Source: Sanguibacter gelidistatuariae
Lineage (GTDB): Bacteria > Actinomycetota > Actinomycetes > Actinomycetales > Cellulomonadaceae
Length of the DNA: 64,000 bases
Assembly (NCBI RefSeq): GCF_900096585.1
Contig: NZ_FMYH01000003.1
Location: forward strand, 186,001-250,000
Direction of reading: 5' to 3'
The translations under genes and the position numbers were made by a program. This document shows, piece after piece, positions 24,892 to 33,569 of the stretch (position 1 is its first letter; the number at the start of each line of letters is the position of its first letter). The notes beneath the pieces were generated by a model. The model ran no database searches and had not been told where the DNA came from. It was given only the letters and a program-made list of their open reading frames with translations.

Positions 24892-26298
24892 ATGACCCTC
24901 ACCGGAGAGAGCGAGACGACGATGACCGCACCGAGCCACAAGGAACCATCGACGATCGACCGGATGCTCGACGAGATCGTCGGCAACGACAGATCGGTCG
25001 AGGTGGCCGTCACGGGTCGAGGCAGCCTACCGTCGGTGTTCGGCGTCAGCGACCTCGCGACGGCATCCGTCGCCGCGGCCGGGGTCGCCGTCAGCGAGCT
25101 CCTCGCCCTCGATGGCGCGGCGCCGCGCCCGGTCAGGGTGGACCGTCGGCTCGCGTCGATGTGGTTCGCCTCGTCCCTGCGTCCCGACGGGTGGGAGCCC
25201 CCGCCCCCGTGGGACGCGGTCGCCGGCGACTACCGGGCGACCGACGGGTGGATTCGCCTGCACACCAACGCGCCCGCCCATCGCGAGGCAGCGCTGGCTG
25301 TGCTGGATGTTCCAGCGGACCGTGGCCGGGTCGCCGCAGCCGTGGCGACGTGGCAGGTGGATCGGCTCGAGACGGTGGTCGTCGCGGCCGGCGGGTGCGC
25401 GGCCGCGATGCACACCCTCGACGAGTGGGAAGCCGGCGAACCCGGTCGCAGCGTCGCCACGGAACCCCTCATCGCTTGGGAAGACACCGGCCCCGCCCCG
25501 GCGGCGTCGTGGTCGCTCGACCCGGCACGACCGCTGGCGGGCGTGCGGGTGCTGGACCTGACCCGGGTGCTCGCCGGTCCCGTGGCGACTCGGTTCCTCG
25601 CGCAGCTCGGCGCGGACGTGCTGCGCATCGACCCGCCGTGGTGGGAGGAGCCGGGCGTCGTGCCCGACGTGATCCTCGGCAAACGGTCCGCACGGCTCGA
25701 TCTGCGCGAACCCGCCGACCGCGACCGCCTCCTCGAGCTCCTCGCCGGTGCCGACATGCTGGTGCACGGTTACCGCCCAGGCGCCCTCGACGGCCGGGGT
25801 CTCGGTGAGGCGGCGCGTCGGGATGTCCGCCCGGGCTTGATCGAGGTGAGTCTTGACGCATACGGGTGGACGGGGCCGTGGGCAAGCCGGCGCGGGTTCG
25901 ACAGTCTTGTGCAGATGAGCACAGGGATCGCCGAGGCGGGTATGCGGCTGCTTGGGCGCGACAAGCCCACGCCGCTGCCAGTGCAGGCCCTCGACCACGC
26001 CACCGGCTACCTCATGGCTCACGCTGCAATCCGGGCACTCGCCGGACGACTGCGCACCGGCAGGGGCAGCAGCGCCGCGCTCTCCCTCGCGCGCACCGCC
26101 GGACTGCTCACCCAGAACGGCACCTCGGAACTGGGGCCACCGATTCGCTCCGAGGACGAGCACGACATCGCGCGAGCCTTCGAGCACACCAGCTGGGGCC
26201 CCGCCCGCAGGCTCCGGGCACCGGTGGCGATCGACGGTGTCGACTTCCGCGCGCACCTGCCCGCGCGCGACCTCGGTAGCGATACTGCCGCGTGGTAG
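24892..26298 (+). CDS. CaiB/BaiF CoA-transferase family protein with N-terminal extension
   Basis: A 468-residue family III CoA-transferase homologue. The canonical start of the fold (PLAGVRVLDLTRVLAGP, then FLAQLGADVLRIDPP) begins only near residue 209; the preceding 200 residues look like a second, degenerate CoA-transferase half (RLHTNAPAHREAAL). A candidate catalytic Asp sits in QALDHATGYLMAH, and the RTGRGSS segment is present. Such enzymes move CoA between carboxylic acids. The start is uncertain: ATG 24892 or ATG 24922. It is alone between tRNA-Arg and DUF2277; substrate unknown. Confidence 0.8.
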   Translation: MTLTGESETTMTAPSHKEPSTIDRMLDEIVGNDRSVEVAVTGRGSLPSVFGVSDLATASVAAAGVAVSELLALDGAAPRPVRVDRRLASMWFASSLRPDGWEPPPPWDAVAGDYRATDGWIRLHTNAPAHREAALAVLDVPADRGRVAAAVATWQVDRLETVVVAAGGCAAAMHTLDEWEAGEPGRSVATEPLIAWEDTGPAPAASWSLDPARPLAGVRVLDLTRVLAGPVATRFLAQLGADVLRIDPPWWEEPGVVPDVILGKRSARLDLREPADRDRLLELLAGADMLVHGYRPGALDGRGLGEAARRDVRPGLIEVSLDAYGWTGPWASRRGFDSLVQMSTGIAEAGMRLLGRDKPTPLPVQALDHATGYLMAHAAIRALAGRLRTGRGSSAALSLARTAGLLTQNGTSELGPPIRSEDEHDIARAFEHTSWGPARRLRAPVAIDGVDFRAHLPARDLGSDTAAW

Positions 26299-26336
26299 CG
26301 AACACGCGGGAGACACATGTCAGCTCGGCGCAACGC

Positions 26337-26624
26337 TCACGACGATGCCGTCCGTGAGAGTTCCATGCGGTGCTCGTGGCGCTGCCGTCCCTTGAGGGCC
26401 TCGACCTCGCGGCTCCTCGGTGGTGCGTGCGTCACGAGATCGTCAAGCAGGCGACGAGTCGCGAGCGCGATCTCGTCGACCGCGCGATCGAAGGCCTCGG
26501 CGTTGGCCCGAGACGGGCGCGTCGAGCCGCTGACCTTCCGGACGAACTGCAGGGCTGCCTCGCGAACCTCGTCGTCGGTCGTCGGCGGGTCGAAGTTGTG
26601 AAGCGCCCGAATGTTTCGGCACAT
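26337..26624 (-). CDS. DUF2277 protein
   Basis: A 95-residue DUF2277 protein, recognised by MCRNIRALHNFDPPTTDDEV, ALQFVRKVSGSTRPS and NAEAFDRAVDEIALATRRLLDDL. The family is widespread in actinobacteria and has no established function. ATG at 26624 has TACAGT 6 nt upstream, indicating a leaderless message. It faces the CaiB gene. Confidence 0.93.
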   Translation of the reverse strand: MCRNIRALHNFDPPTTDDEVREAALQFVRKVSGSTRPSRANAEAFDRAVDEIALATRRLLDDLVTHAPPRSREVEALKGRQRHEHRMELSRTASS

Positions 26625-26702
26625 ACAGCGACTGTAATCCGTTCGGGCGAACCCGGGCAGGGGTGACGAGGAAGGACGCTCGAGGTGATCAACGCCGGGC
26701 CC

Positions 26703-26742
26703 TTCCCACCGGCGGTACTCGGCGTTACTATGTACTGGTAGT
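26703..26742 (+). promoter_or_regulatory. Promoter and candidate PadR operator
   Basis: TTCCCA (26703-26708) and TACTAT (26726-26731) are 17 nt apart. An inverted repeat ACTA-N8-TAGT (26727-26742) overlaps the -10 box; PadR repressors commonly bind such sites in their own promoter. Binding is inferred. Confidence 0.5.
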
Positions 26743-26773
26743 CAATAACGCTAGGTAGGTCGAAGGGGAGCCG

Positions 26774-27136
26774 ATGAGCAAGCAGATGACCGAGATGCTC
26801 AAGGGCACGTTGGAGGGCATCGTCCTCGCTGTCCTGGCCACGCGGTCCGCCTACGGCTACGAGATCACCGCGCGGCTGCGCGACGAGGGGTTCTCCGACA
26901 TCGCCGAGGGCACCGTCTACGCCCTGCTCGTGCGAATCGAGCAGCGCGGCCTCGTCGACGTGGAGAAGGTCCCGTCCGAGAAGGGGCCGCCGCGCAAGGT
27001 CTATTCCCTCAACGCGCAGGGGAGTGCGTACCTCGAGGAGTTCTGGACGAACTGGAACTTCCTCGCGACCCGCATCGACCACCTCCACCAGCAGATCAAC
27101 CACCCGCAGAGCGACAACCAGAGCGAAGGAGAGTAG
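26774..27136 (+). CDS. PadR-family transcriptional regulator
   Basis: A 120-residue winged-helix repressor. Hallmarks are LKGTLEGIVLAVLATRSAYGYEI, GTVYALLVRIEQRGLV and the wing GPPRKVYSLNAQG; the C-terminal helix is short (PadR-s2 type). ATG at 26774 follows AGGGGAG. It leads a four-gene operon with DUF1048 and an ABC exporter and probably represses it until a toxic ligand binds, as in other PadR-ABC loci. Confidence 0.93.
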   Translation: MSKQMTEMLKGTLEGIVLAVLATRSAYGYEITARLRDEGFSDIAEGTVYALLVRIEQRGLVDVEKVPSEKGPPRKVYSLNAQGSAYLEEFWTNWNFLATRIDHLHQQINHPQSDNQSEGE

Positions 27137-27138
27137 TC

Positions 27139-27504
27139 ATGGCCGCAGGATGGATCGAGCAGATCACAGGATCGTTCGAGGACAAGAAGCGCTGGCGTCA
27201 GTACAAGGCCCGCAAGGAACAGCTTCCCGCGAGCTACCGGACCGCGATCGACGGGATCGAGCGCTACTTCATGTACGCCGGGGCGATCGCCAAGGGTGAT
27301 GTCCTGGTCCAGATGCTCGACGACCTCGCAGACCTCATCGAGCGTGCGGCCGTCGACGGCACCCCGATCCGCGACATCGTCGGAGACGACCCGGTCGAGT
27401 TCGCAGACACCTTCATCGCGAACTACTCCGACGGCCAGTGGATCAACAAGGAGCGCAAGCGCCTGACCGACGCCATCGACCAGGCCGCCGGCGACGAGGC
27501 GTGA
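27139..27504 (+). CDS. DUF1048 protein
   Basis: A 121-residue DUF1048 protein, mostly helical: KRWRQYKARKEQLPASYRTAIDGIERYFMY and VEFADTFIANYSDGQWINKERKRL are the recognisable blocks. Members are encoded beside PadR regulators and DrrAB-type exporters; the function is unknown. ATG at 27139 is 2 nt after the padR stop with GAAGGAG upstream. Confidence 0.88.
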   Translation: MAAGWIEQITGSFEDKKRWRQYKARKEQLPASYRTAIDGIERYFMYAGAIAKGDVLVQMLDDLADLIERAAVDGTPIRDIVGDDPVEFADTFIANYSDGQWINKERKRLTDAIDQAAGDEA

Positions 27505-27529
27505 GATCGCCGAGAACGGAGACCGTGAC

Positions 27530-28357
27530 ATGACCACCGACAGGGCCCTGGAACCCGCGATCCGGGTGCAGGGCATGGAGAAGTCGTACAAGGAACTTCA
27601 GGTGCTGCGCGGCGTCGACTTCGACGTCGCGCCGGGCACCATCTTCGCCCTGCTCGGCTCGAACGGGGCGGGCAAGACCACGATCGTGAAGATCCTCTCC
27701 ACGCTGCTCAAGGCCGACGCGGGAACAGCGAGCGTCAACGGCTTCGACGTCGCCACGCAGCCCGCGGACGTGCGGGAGTCCATCAGCCTCACCGGACAGT
27801 TCGCGGCCGTCGACGAGATCCTCAGCGGGCGCGAGAACCTCGTGCTCATCGCCCGGCTACGCCACCTCAAGGACCCGCGCGCGATCGCGAACGAGCTCCT
27901 CGATCAATTCGCGCTGACCGATGCGGCCGCGCGGAAGGTGTCGACGTACTCGGGAGGCATGCGCCGCCGCCTTGACATCGCGATGAGCCTCATCGGGAAC
28001 CCGCAAGTGATCTTCCTCGACGAGCCGACGACCGGGCTCGACCCCCAGGCGCGCATCGAGGTGTGGAACACCGTCAAGGACCTCGCCTCCCACGGCACGA
28101 CGGTGCTGCTCACGACGCAGTACCTCGACGAGGCCGAACAGCTCGCCGACCGGATCGCGATCCTCCACGAGGGTCGGATCATCGTCGACGGCACCCTCGC
28201 CGAGCTCAAGCACCTGCTCCCGCCCGCCACGGTCGAGTACGTCGAGAAGCAGCCGACCCTCGAAGACGTCTTCCTTGCCGTTATCGGTGACGACGGCAAG
28301 GGTGGCAACGCCGGCAATGGCCCGAGCGCTGGCAGCAGCATCGGCACGGAAGGGTAG
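27530..28357 (+). CDS. ABC transporter ATP-binding protein (DrrA type)
   Basis: A 275-residue ATPase of an export-type ABC transporter. Walker A GSNGAGKTT, Q-loop LTGQFAAVDEIL, signature YSGGMRRRLDIA, Walker B VIFLDEPTTGLD and the H-loop region (TTQYLDEAEQLADRI) are all intact; the C-terminal VEYVEKQPTLEDVFLAV is typical of the DrrA/CcmA-like group that exports drugs or lipids. ATG at 27530. It works with the permease encoded 9 nt downstream and is part of the PadR operon. Confidence 0.94.
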   Translation: MTTDRALEPAIRVQGMEKSYKELQVLRGVDFDVAPGTIFALLGSNGAGKTTIVKILSTLLKADAGTASVNGFDVATQPADVRESISLTGQFAAVDEILSGRENLVLIARLRHLKDPRAIANELLDQFALTDAAARKVSTYSGGMRRRLDIAMSLIGNPQVIFLDEPTTGLDPQARIEVWNTVKDLASHGTTVLLTTQYLDEAEQLADRIAILHEGRIIVDGTLAELKHLLPPATVEYVEKQPTLEDVFLAVIGDDGKGGNAGNGPSAGSSIGTEG

Positions 28358-28366
28358 GGACCCACG

Positions 28367-29128
28367 ATGAGCACGCGATTCTTCGGCGACACCGCCGTCC
28401 TGCTGGGACGATCCCTGCGCCACATCACACGCAGCCTGGACACCATCATCACGACCACGATCATGCCGATCGCCTTCATGCTGCTGTTCGTGTACGTGTT
28501 CGGCGGCGCGATCAGCACAGGGTCGGACGCATATGTGAACTACCTGCTGCCCGGAATCTTGATCATCACGATCGCCACGGGCGTCTCCTACACAGCGTTC
28601 CGCCTCTTCCTGGACATGCAGAGCGGCATCTTCGAGCGATTCCAGTCCATGCCGATCGCGCGGTCGTCCGTGCTGTGGGCGCACGTGCTGACCTCGCTGG
28701 TCGCCAACCTCATCTCGATCGTCGTTGTCGTGGGCGTCGCGCTCCTCATGGGGTTCCGCTCGGGGGCGGGTGCCGCCGAGTGGCTCGCGGTCGCCGGCAT
28801 CCTCATACTGTTCACTCTGGCGTTGACATGGATCGCGGTCATCGCCGGGCTCTCCGCGAAGTCCGCGGACGGCGCGAGCGCGTTCTCCTACCCGCTCGTC
28901 TTCCTGCCGTTCATCAGCTCGGCCTTCGTGCCCACGGACACCATGCCCGGCCCTGTGCGCGCCTTCGCCGAGAACCAGCCGGTGACGTCCATCGTCGATG
29001 CGATCCGCGACCTGCTTGCACAGCGGCCTGTCGGCAGCGACATCTGGGTCGCCCTCGCCTGGTGCGTCGGCATTCTCGTCGTCGCGTATCTCTTCGCCAT
29101 GGCGGCCTACCGTCGCAAGATCTCCTAG
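28367..29128 (+). CDS. ABC-2 type permease (DrrB type)
   Basis: A 253-residue integral membrane permease with six hydrophobic segments, including IITTTIMPIAFMLLFVYVFGG, a second at VNYLLPGILIITIATGVSY, and a last at WVALAWCVGILVVAYLFAMAAY. The ABC-2 motif FSYPLVFLPFISSAFVPTDTMP is present. It pairs with the ATPase immediately upstream; the pair probably exports a hydrophobic compound. ATG at 28367. Confidence 0.93.
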   Translation: MSTRFFGDTAVLLGRSLRHITRSLDTIITTTIMPIAFMLLFVYVFGGAISTGSDAYVNYLLPGILIITIATGVSYTAFRLFLDMQSGIFERFQSMPIARSSVLWAHVLTSLVANLISIVVVVGVALLMGFRSGAGAAEWLAVAGILILFTLALTWIAVIAGLSAKSADGASAFSYPLVFLPFISSAFVPTDTMPGPVRAFAENQPVTSIVDAIRDLLAQRPVGSDIWVALAWCVGILVVAYLFAMAAYRRKIS

Positions 29129-29148
29129 TCGAGCGTCGAGCGTCGAGC
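29128..29148 (+). repeat. 7-bp triplicate (GTCGAGC)x3
   Basis: Three exact tandem copies start at the permease stop codon. The remainder of the 255-nt gap to the PAP2 gene shows no gene. Confidence 0.7.
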
Positions 29149-29383
29149 TGGGCTGGCGGGCGTCGACAGTCGCGGAGGCCAGCGTTAGGGCTGACAGCTA
29201 CGAGACGCTCCCGTGCACACGACGTGGTTCCTGGTACCTGGAAGTTGAGGGTTATGATGCGGATGCAGGCGGATATCGCCGCTGGTGGGCCGATTGGCGC
29301 CGCCAGATGGCAGGACGCTGGCACCGGGGTCGCCCGGAAGACACCAGTAGCGAAGGTCTTGATCGATCTATGACGTATCACCT

Positions 29384-30301
29384 ATGACCATTGAGCAGAC
29401 ACTCGAGACCGCCGACGCTCCAGTGGACGCGCTCCGTGCTCGGTGGTGGCAACGGATCCCTGGACTGCGAGGCATCCGGGAGATCGCGATGCTCGCACTG
29501 GTGTATTTCGCCTACAGCATGGTGCGGCTCATGGCGGACGGGTCGCTCGCCCCCGCCGTCGGGGTCGCGCACACGCTGCTGAGGATCGAGCGAGTCCTGG
29601 GCATCGACGTGGAGGAGGGATTCAACCAGATTGTCGCCAGCTCTCAGCTGCTGAGTCTCGGCTCGTCGTTCTGGTACGCATCGGCGCACTTCGTCGTCAC
29701 CGCCGCGGTCCTGCTGGCGCTCTACCTCCGTCGCCCCGGCTACTACGCCCACCTGCGGTTCATCCTCGTCCTGGCCACCGTGTTCGCGCTGGTCATCTAC
29801 CTGGCGGTGCCCACCGCCCCGCCGCGTCTGGCGGGAGCGCCGTACATCGATGTGCTGGCCCAGACCGCCGACCACGGCTGGTGGGGTGCGCAGGTGTCGG
29901 TGCCCGGTGGGTGGGGATCGCACACCAACGAGCTCGCCGCGCTGCCGTCCATGCACGCGGGATGGTCGATATGGGTAGCCCTGGTGGCCCTGTGGGTGCC
30001 GTGCCGCAGGGTCTGGAAGGTCGCGGCCGTCGCCTACGCGCTCACCACGGCAGCGGTCGTCATCGGAACCGCCAACCACTGGACGATCGACGTTCTGGCT
30101 GGATGGGCCGTCGTGCTTCTGGCGGCCGCGGTGCTCCGGTCGCGTCGGACGCGTGCGGGGGACACAGCCGGGGCTGAAGACGCGATGCGCCTCCTCGAGA
30201 CCGGACCCGACGCGCTGGTCGAGACGGAACCGGAGGCAGGGGTCGAGGTAGGCGTCCGCCCGGTCGCACGCAGAGAAGTCTCGCCCCGCCCCGTGCGCTA
30301 G
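29384..30301 (+). CDS. PAP2-family membrane phosphatase/phosphotransferase
   Basis: A 305-residue polytopic protein of the PAP2_3 group (inositol phosphorylceramide synthase-like). The three phosphatase motifs are degenerate C1 VPTAPPRL, C2 LPSMHAGWS with the catalytic His, and C3 GTANHWTIDVLAG with His and Asp. Five to six hydrophobic segments surround them. The C-terminal 60 residues are hydrophilic and Glu/Arg rich. Probable action is on lipid phosphate at the outer membrane face. ATG at 29384 lacks an obvious ribosome site. Confidence 0.85.
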   Translation: MTIEQTLETADAPVDALRARWWQRIPGLRGIREIAMLALVYFAYSMVRLMADGSLAPAVGVAHTLLRIERVLGIDVEEGFNQIVASSQLLSLGSSFWYASAHFVVTAAVLLALYLRRPGYYAHLRFILVLATVFALVIYLAVPTAPPRLAGAPYIDVLAQTADHGWWGAQVSVPGGWGSHTNELAALPSMHAGWSIWVALVALWVPCRRVWKVAAVAYALTTAAVVIGTANHWTIDVLAGWAVVLLAAAVLRSRRTRAGDTAGAEDAMRLLETGPDALVETEPEAGVEVGVRPVARREVSPRPVR

Positions 30302-30305
30302 CAGG

Positions 30306-30902
30306 TCACCTGGTCGTGCGCGCCCGCACGTGCATCCGCTGGCCCTGCGGGCCGAAGAGGCTGAGGAACTCCACGCTGCGGGCGTCGGCTCGGCCGAACC
30401 AGTGCGGCGTCCGAGTATCGAACTCGGCGGCCTCGCCCGCGGGCAGCACGAGGTCGTGCTCGCCGAGCACGAGGCGCAGCCGACCGCGGATCACGTAGAT
30501 CCACTCGTAGCCCTCGTGGACCTGCTGGGAGACGACCGGTTCGGTTGTGCCCGCGGGCACGAGGTGCTTGAACACCTGCAGGCCGCCTGCGCCGCGGCTG
30601 AGCGGCAGGATCGTCATGCCGTGATGGAAGATGGGCCGGATGTGGATCCGGGGATCCCCGGTGGCAGGGGCTCCGACGAGCTCGTCGAGCGGCACGCCGT
30701 GCGCCTTGGCGAGCGGGAGCAGCAGCTCGAGGTTGGGCCGGCGCTGGCCTGACTCGAGGCGGGAGAGCGTGCTCACCGAGATCCCCGTGGTTGCAGACAG
30801 CGCGGCGAGGGTCAGGTTGCGGGTCGCGCGCAGGGCGCGCAGCCGTGGTCCGACCGCGGCGAGCACGTCGTCTGTGTCGTTCGTCGTGGATGTGTCTGAC
30901 AT
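30306..30902 (-). CDS. XRE-family regulator with cupin domain
   Basis: A 198-residue regulator: an N-terminal helix-turn-helix (LRALRATRNLTLAALSATTG, then ISVSTLSRLESGQRRP) and a C-terminal cupin sensor (HEGYEWIYVIRGRLRL, LPAGEAAEFDTRTPHWFG). ATG at 30902 has CAAACT 6 nt upstream, suggesting leaderless expression. It diverges from a thioredoxin-reductase-like gene and probably controls it. A damaged copy of its HTH coding region lies at 32122-32215, beyond the reductase gene. Confidence 0.92.
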   Translation of the reverse strand: MSDTSTTNDTDDVLAAVGPRLRALRATRNLTLAALSATTGISVSTLSRLESGQRRPNLELLLPLAKAHGVPLDELVGAPATGDPRIHIRPIFHHGMTILPLSRGAGGLQVFKHLVPAGTTEPVVSQQVHEGYEWIYVIRGRLRLVLGEHDLVLPAGEAAEFDTRTPHWFGRADARSVEFLSLFGPQGQRMHVRARTTR

Positions 30903-30908
30903 GAATCA

Positions 30909-30926
30909 AGTTTGCCACTTCGGCAA
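30909..30926. promoter_or_regulatory. Operator-like inverted repeat in the XRE/reductase promoter region
   Basis: TTGCC-ACTTC-GGCAA (30912-30926) overlaps the predicted minus-strand -10 box (30909-30914) of the XRE gene. It is the best candidate for autoregulation and control of the divergent reductase. Confidence 0.5.
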
Positions 30927-31031
30927 GACTCCTTGCTGTCCGACGCCGGGGCGGCGCACCCTGGGTGTAGCGCCATCCGGCCGAGCCCAACCCGGTTCAG
31001 CCACACCGCCAGCCCGCACCAGGAGCCCACC

Positions 31032-32021
31032 ATGAACCGGCCGTCTCACCAGTCTCAGACCTCAGCGCCCCAGCCTCCCGGCGCGACCTACGACGTCGTC
31101 GTCGTCGGAGGCGGTGCAGCGGGCCTGAGCGCCGCCGTCGCGCTCGGCCGCGCGCGCCGCTCGGTCCTTGTCATCGACGCGGGCCAGCAGCGCAACCTGC
31201 CCGCCGCCGGCGTGCACAACTTCCTCACCCGCGACGGCATGAGCCCCGCCGAGCTCGCCCGGGTCGGCCGGGACGAGGTGCTCAGTTACGGCGGGACGGT
31301 CCTGACCGCGAGCGTGCGGTCCGTCACCGCCATCGGTGGGGCCTTCGACGTCGTGGCCGACGATGGCACCCGGGTCCGCGCCCGGCGCCTGCTCCTGGCC
31401 ACCGGCCTCGTCGACGAGCTCCCCGACGTGCCCGGCCTGCGCGAACGCTGGGGCATCGACGTGCTGCACTGCCCGTACTGCCACGGCTGGGAGGTCCGCG
31501 ACCAGATGATCGGCGTTCTGGCGAGCGGCCCGATGGCCGTCCACCAGGCGCTGTTGTTCCGCCAGTGGAGCGAGCACGTCACGCTCTTCCTCAACGGCCG
31601 CCCCGAGCCCACCGAGGAGGAGGCCGAACAGCTCGCCGCGCGCGGCGTGGCTGTCGTTCCCGGCGCGGTCGCCGGCCTCGAGGTGCGCGACGACGTGCTC
31701 GCGGCCGTGCTGCTCACTCACGGTCCGCGCCACGCAGTCCAGGCCCTCGTCGTCGGCCCGACGTTCACCGCACGGACCGAGCTGGCCGCCGCGCTCGGGG
31801 TCGCCACGACCGCGCACCCGATGGGCGCGGGGACCTACGTCGTCACCGACGAGACGGGCCTGACGTCTGTGCCCGGTGTCTGGGCGGCCGGGAACGTCAG
31901 TGACCTCATGGCGCAGGTCGTGACGTCGGCCGCACGCGGGCTCATGGTCGGCGCCGCGATCAACACCGACCTCATGAACGAGGAGCTGCGCCTGGCCGTG
32001 GAGGCCTACCGTGGCCGGTGA
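31032..32021 (+). CDS. Thioredoxin-reductase-like FAD/NAD(P) oxidoreductase
   Basis: A 329-residue flavoprotein disulfide reductase-like enzyme: FAD motif VVVGGGAAGLSAAVALGRA, redox pair in CPYCHGWE, LLLATGLVDELPDVPG, and the C-terminal FAD motif GVWAAGNVSD. The second dinucleotide fold (IGVLASGPMAVHQALLFRQW) is weak in GxGxxG, having GPMAVH, so NADPH use may differ, as in diflavin-linked or oxygen-dependent members. ATG at 31032 follows AGGAG. It is divergently transcribed from the XRE-cupin regulator. Confidence 0.88.
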   Translation: MNRPSHQSQTSAPQPPGATYDVVVVGGGAAGLSAAVALGRARRSVLVIDAGQQRNLPAAGVHNFLTRDGMSPAELARVGRDEVLSYGGTVLTASVRSVTAIGGAFDVVADDGTRVRARRLLLATGLVDELPDVPGLRERWGIDVLHCPYCHGWEVRDQMIGVLASGPMAVHQALLFRQWSEHVTLFLNGRPEPTEEEAEQLAARGVAVVPGAVAGLEVRDDVLAAVLLTHGPRHAVQALVVGPTFTARTELAAALGVATTAHPMGAGTYVVTDETGLTSVPGVWAAGNVSDLMAQVVTSAARGLMVGAAINTDLMNEELRLAVEAYRGR

Positions 32022-32121
32022 CGGGGGCATCCGTGTCGGCCGCCCGGGCGCTCTGACGATGGTGCGCGCGTTCCACGACGCATCGGGCGACGACGTAGGG
32101 CCCCTGCCATCGCGATGACCC

Positions 32122-32215
32122 GTGCCCACGCGCCACTGGGAGCAGGAGCAGGAGCTCGAGGTTGGGTCGACGCTGCCCGCACTCGAGGCGGGAGAGCATG
32201 CTCACGGAGATGCCG
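32122..32215 (-). pseudogene. Remnant of an XRE regulator gene
   Basis: On the minus strand this stretch encodes ISVSMLSRLECGQRRPNLE, then a run of leucines, nearly identical to the helix-turn-helix of the intact XRE gene at 30306 (ISVSTLSRLESGQRRPNLE). No start, no N-terminal helices and no cupin domain are attached. It is a fragment from duplication of the XRE locus. The rest of 32034-32385 contains nothing I can assign. Confidence 0.75.
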
Positions 32216-32385
32216 CCGTCGTCGCGTTCGTACCTGCCGGTGCGCCCCTTCCGACGACGACCTCGCCCAGGTGGTGGTCTGCACGGCCGCAGCAGCCAAC
32301 GAAGCAGGAAGCAACGGATCACTTGGTTTCTGCGAACGGTGCCACGTGAGGCGCAGGTCACCAACCGGATCGGCTTCGATCTCGG

Positions 32386-32727
32386 CTAGGGGATGCTCCC
32401 TGACTCAACCCCCTCGGACTGCAGCATGGCCCCGGCCGCAGCTCCGGTGAGGACAAGGATGAGGACCGAGACGGTGATGATTGCGAAACGTTTGTCACCC
32501 TGTCGTACGAAGTGGCCAGCCATCATCGTGAGCCTGATGACGGGCAGGAGAACGAGGAGGCTGCAGCCGGCGGTCAGGAGGATCTGGTGCGCAAGGACTG
32601 CGCCGGTATACAGGGCGATCGTGCCGGCGGTGAGCAGCAGTGCGGCAATCGCCGTTCCGACACGCAACAGAGTGGCGATCCGACCGGCCAGCGGCTGGTC
32701 GTCTGCGATGGGGGTGTGTCGGGTCAT
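32386..32727 (-). CDS. DUF1634 membrane protein
   Basis: A 113-residue protein with three hydrophobic segments (LLRVGTAIAALLLTAGTIALY, then ILLTAGCSLLVLLPVIRL and FAIITVSVLILVLTGAAAG), matching the DUF1634 family that is usually encoded with TauE/SafE permeases. ATG at 32727 overlaps the permease stop by 4 nt. It is likely an accessory subunit of that permease. Confidence 0.88.
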   Translation of the reverse strand: MTRHTPIADDQPLAGRIATLLRVGTAIAALLLTAGTIALYTGAVLAHQILLTAGCSLLVLLPVIRLTMMAGHFVRQGDKRFAIITVSVLILVLTGAAAGAMLQSEGVESGSIP

Positions 32728-33569
32728 GGGGATGCTCCCCAGCTCAGGCCGAAGGCGTTCGCGGTCATGGGTACCGCGAGTGCGAGGAGCACGATCGTGA
32801 ACACGACGCGGAGCGAGGCCCCAGCCACGCGTACGAGGATCTTCGCGCCGAGGATCGATCCGGCGAGAGACCCGAGCACGACGGGTCCAGACAAGTTGAG
32901 ATCGAGGGTGCCCGACATCAGGTAGGCCGCAGCTGTCCCGCATGCCGTGACACTGATCATCAGATTCGCGGTGGCTGAGGATGCTTTGATCGGTAGTTTC
33001 ATGGCTGCGTCCATGGCAGGGATCTTGAGCACCCCGCTCCCGATGCCCAGGAGCGCCGAGAGGGCTCCGGCGCCGAACATGAACGTCACTCCTAACGGGA
33101 GGTGTGACACCCGGTAGGAGACTGCGCTCCCGTCATGATCCGTGAATGCCCCGTCCAGGCTCCGGTGGCGGGACTTCCGCAGTGCAGGGTCCGGGACCTG
33201 GTCACGCCGGCCGGCGATCATCTGGACTGCCGAGACCAACAGAACCACCGCGAAGATTCCATACAGGATCGAGCTCGGCACCGCCCCGATCATGAGTATT
33301 CCGATCACAGCGCCGAGCGTGGTGGCCACTTCCAGGACGACGGCCAGGCGCAGATTCGTCAACCCCGAGGACAGGAGATGTGGCGCACTGGCACACGAAC
33401 AAGCAATGACTGACACCAGGCTGACGGCGACCGCAGTCGGAAATGGAACCTGAGCGACCAGGGTGAGCAGCGGGACGACAAAGATTCCCCCAGCCATGCC
33501 GAGAGCGCTCCCCAGAGCGCCCGCACCCAGAGCGCCGAAGAACAATACGGTGAATAGTGCGATGGTCAC
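32724..33569 (-). CDS. TauE/SafE-family anion permease
   Basis: A 281-residue membrane protein with about eight helices and two repeats carrying GSALGMAGGIFVVPLL and the equivalent ALLGIGSGVLKIPAM, hallmarks of the family that moves sulfite, sulfonates or related organic anions across the membrane. ATG at 33569 overlaps the GntR stop (ATGA). The three genes GntR-TauE-DUF1634 are one operon; the ligand is probably a sulfonate or similar anion (inference). Confidence 0.9.
   Translation of the reverse strand: MTIALFTVLFFGALGAGALGSALGMAGGIFVVPLLTLVAQVPFPTAVAVSLVSVIACSCASAPHLLSSGLTNLRLAVVLEVATTLGAVIGILMIGAVPSSILYGIFAVVLLVSAVQMIAGRRDQVPDPALRKSRHRSLDGAFTDHDGSAVSYRVSHLPLGVTFMFGAGALSALLGIGSGVLKIPAMDAAMKLPIKASSATANLMISVTACGTAAAYLMSGTLDLNLSGPVVLGSLAGSILGAKILVRVAGASLRVVFTIVLLALAVPMTANAFGLSWGASP

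Noticed and set aside
32216-32385. Further decayed coding sequence beyond the XRE remnant
   Set aside because: Translations in all frames show nothing similar to the intact XRE or cupin parts; left unassigned.
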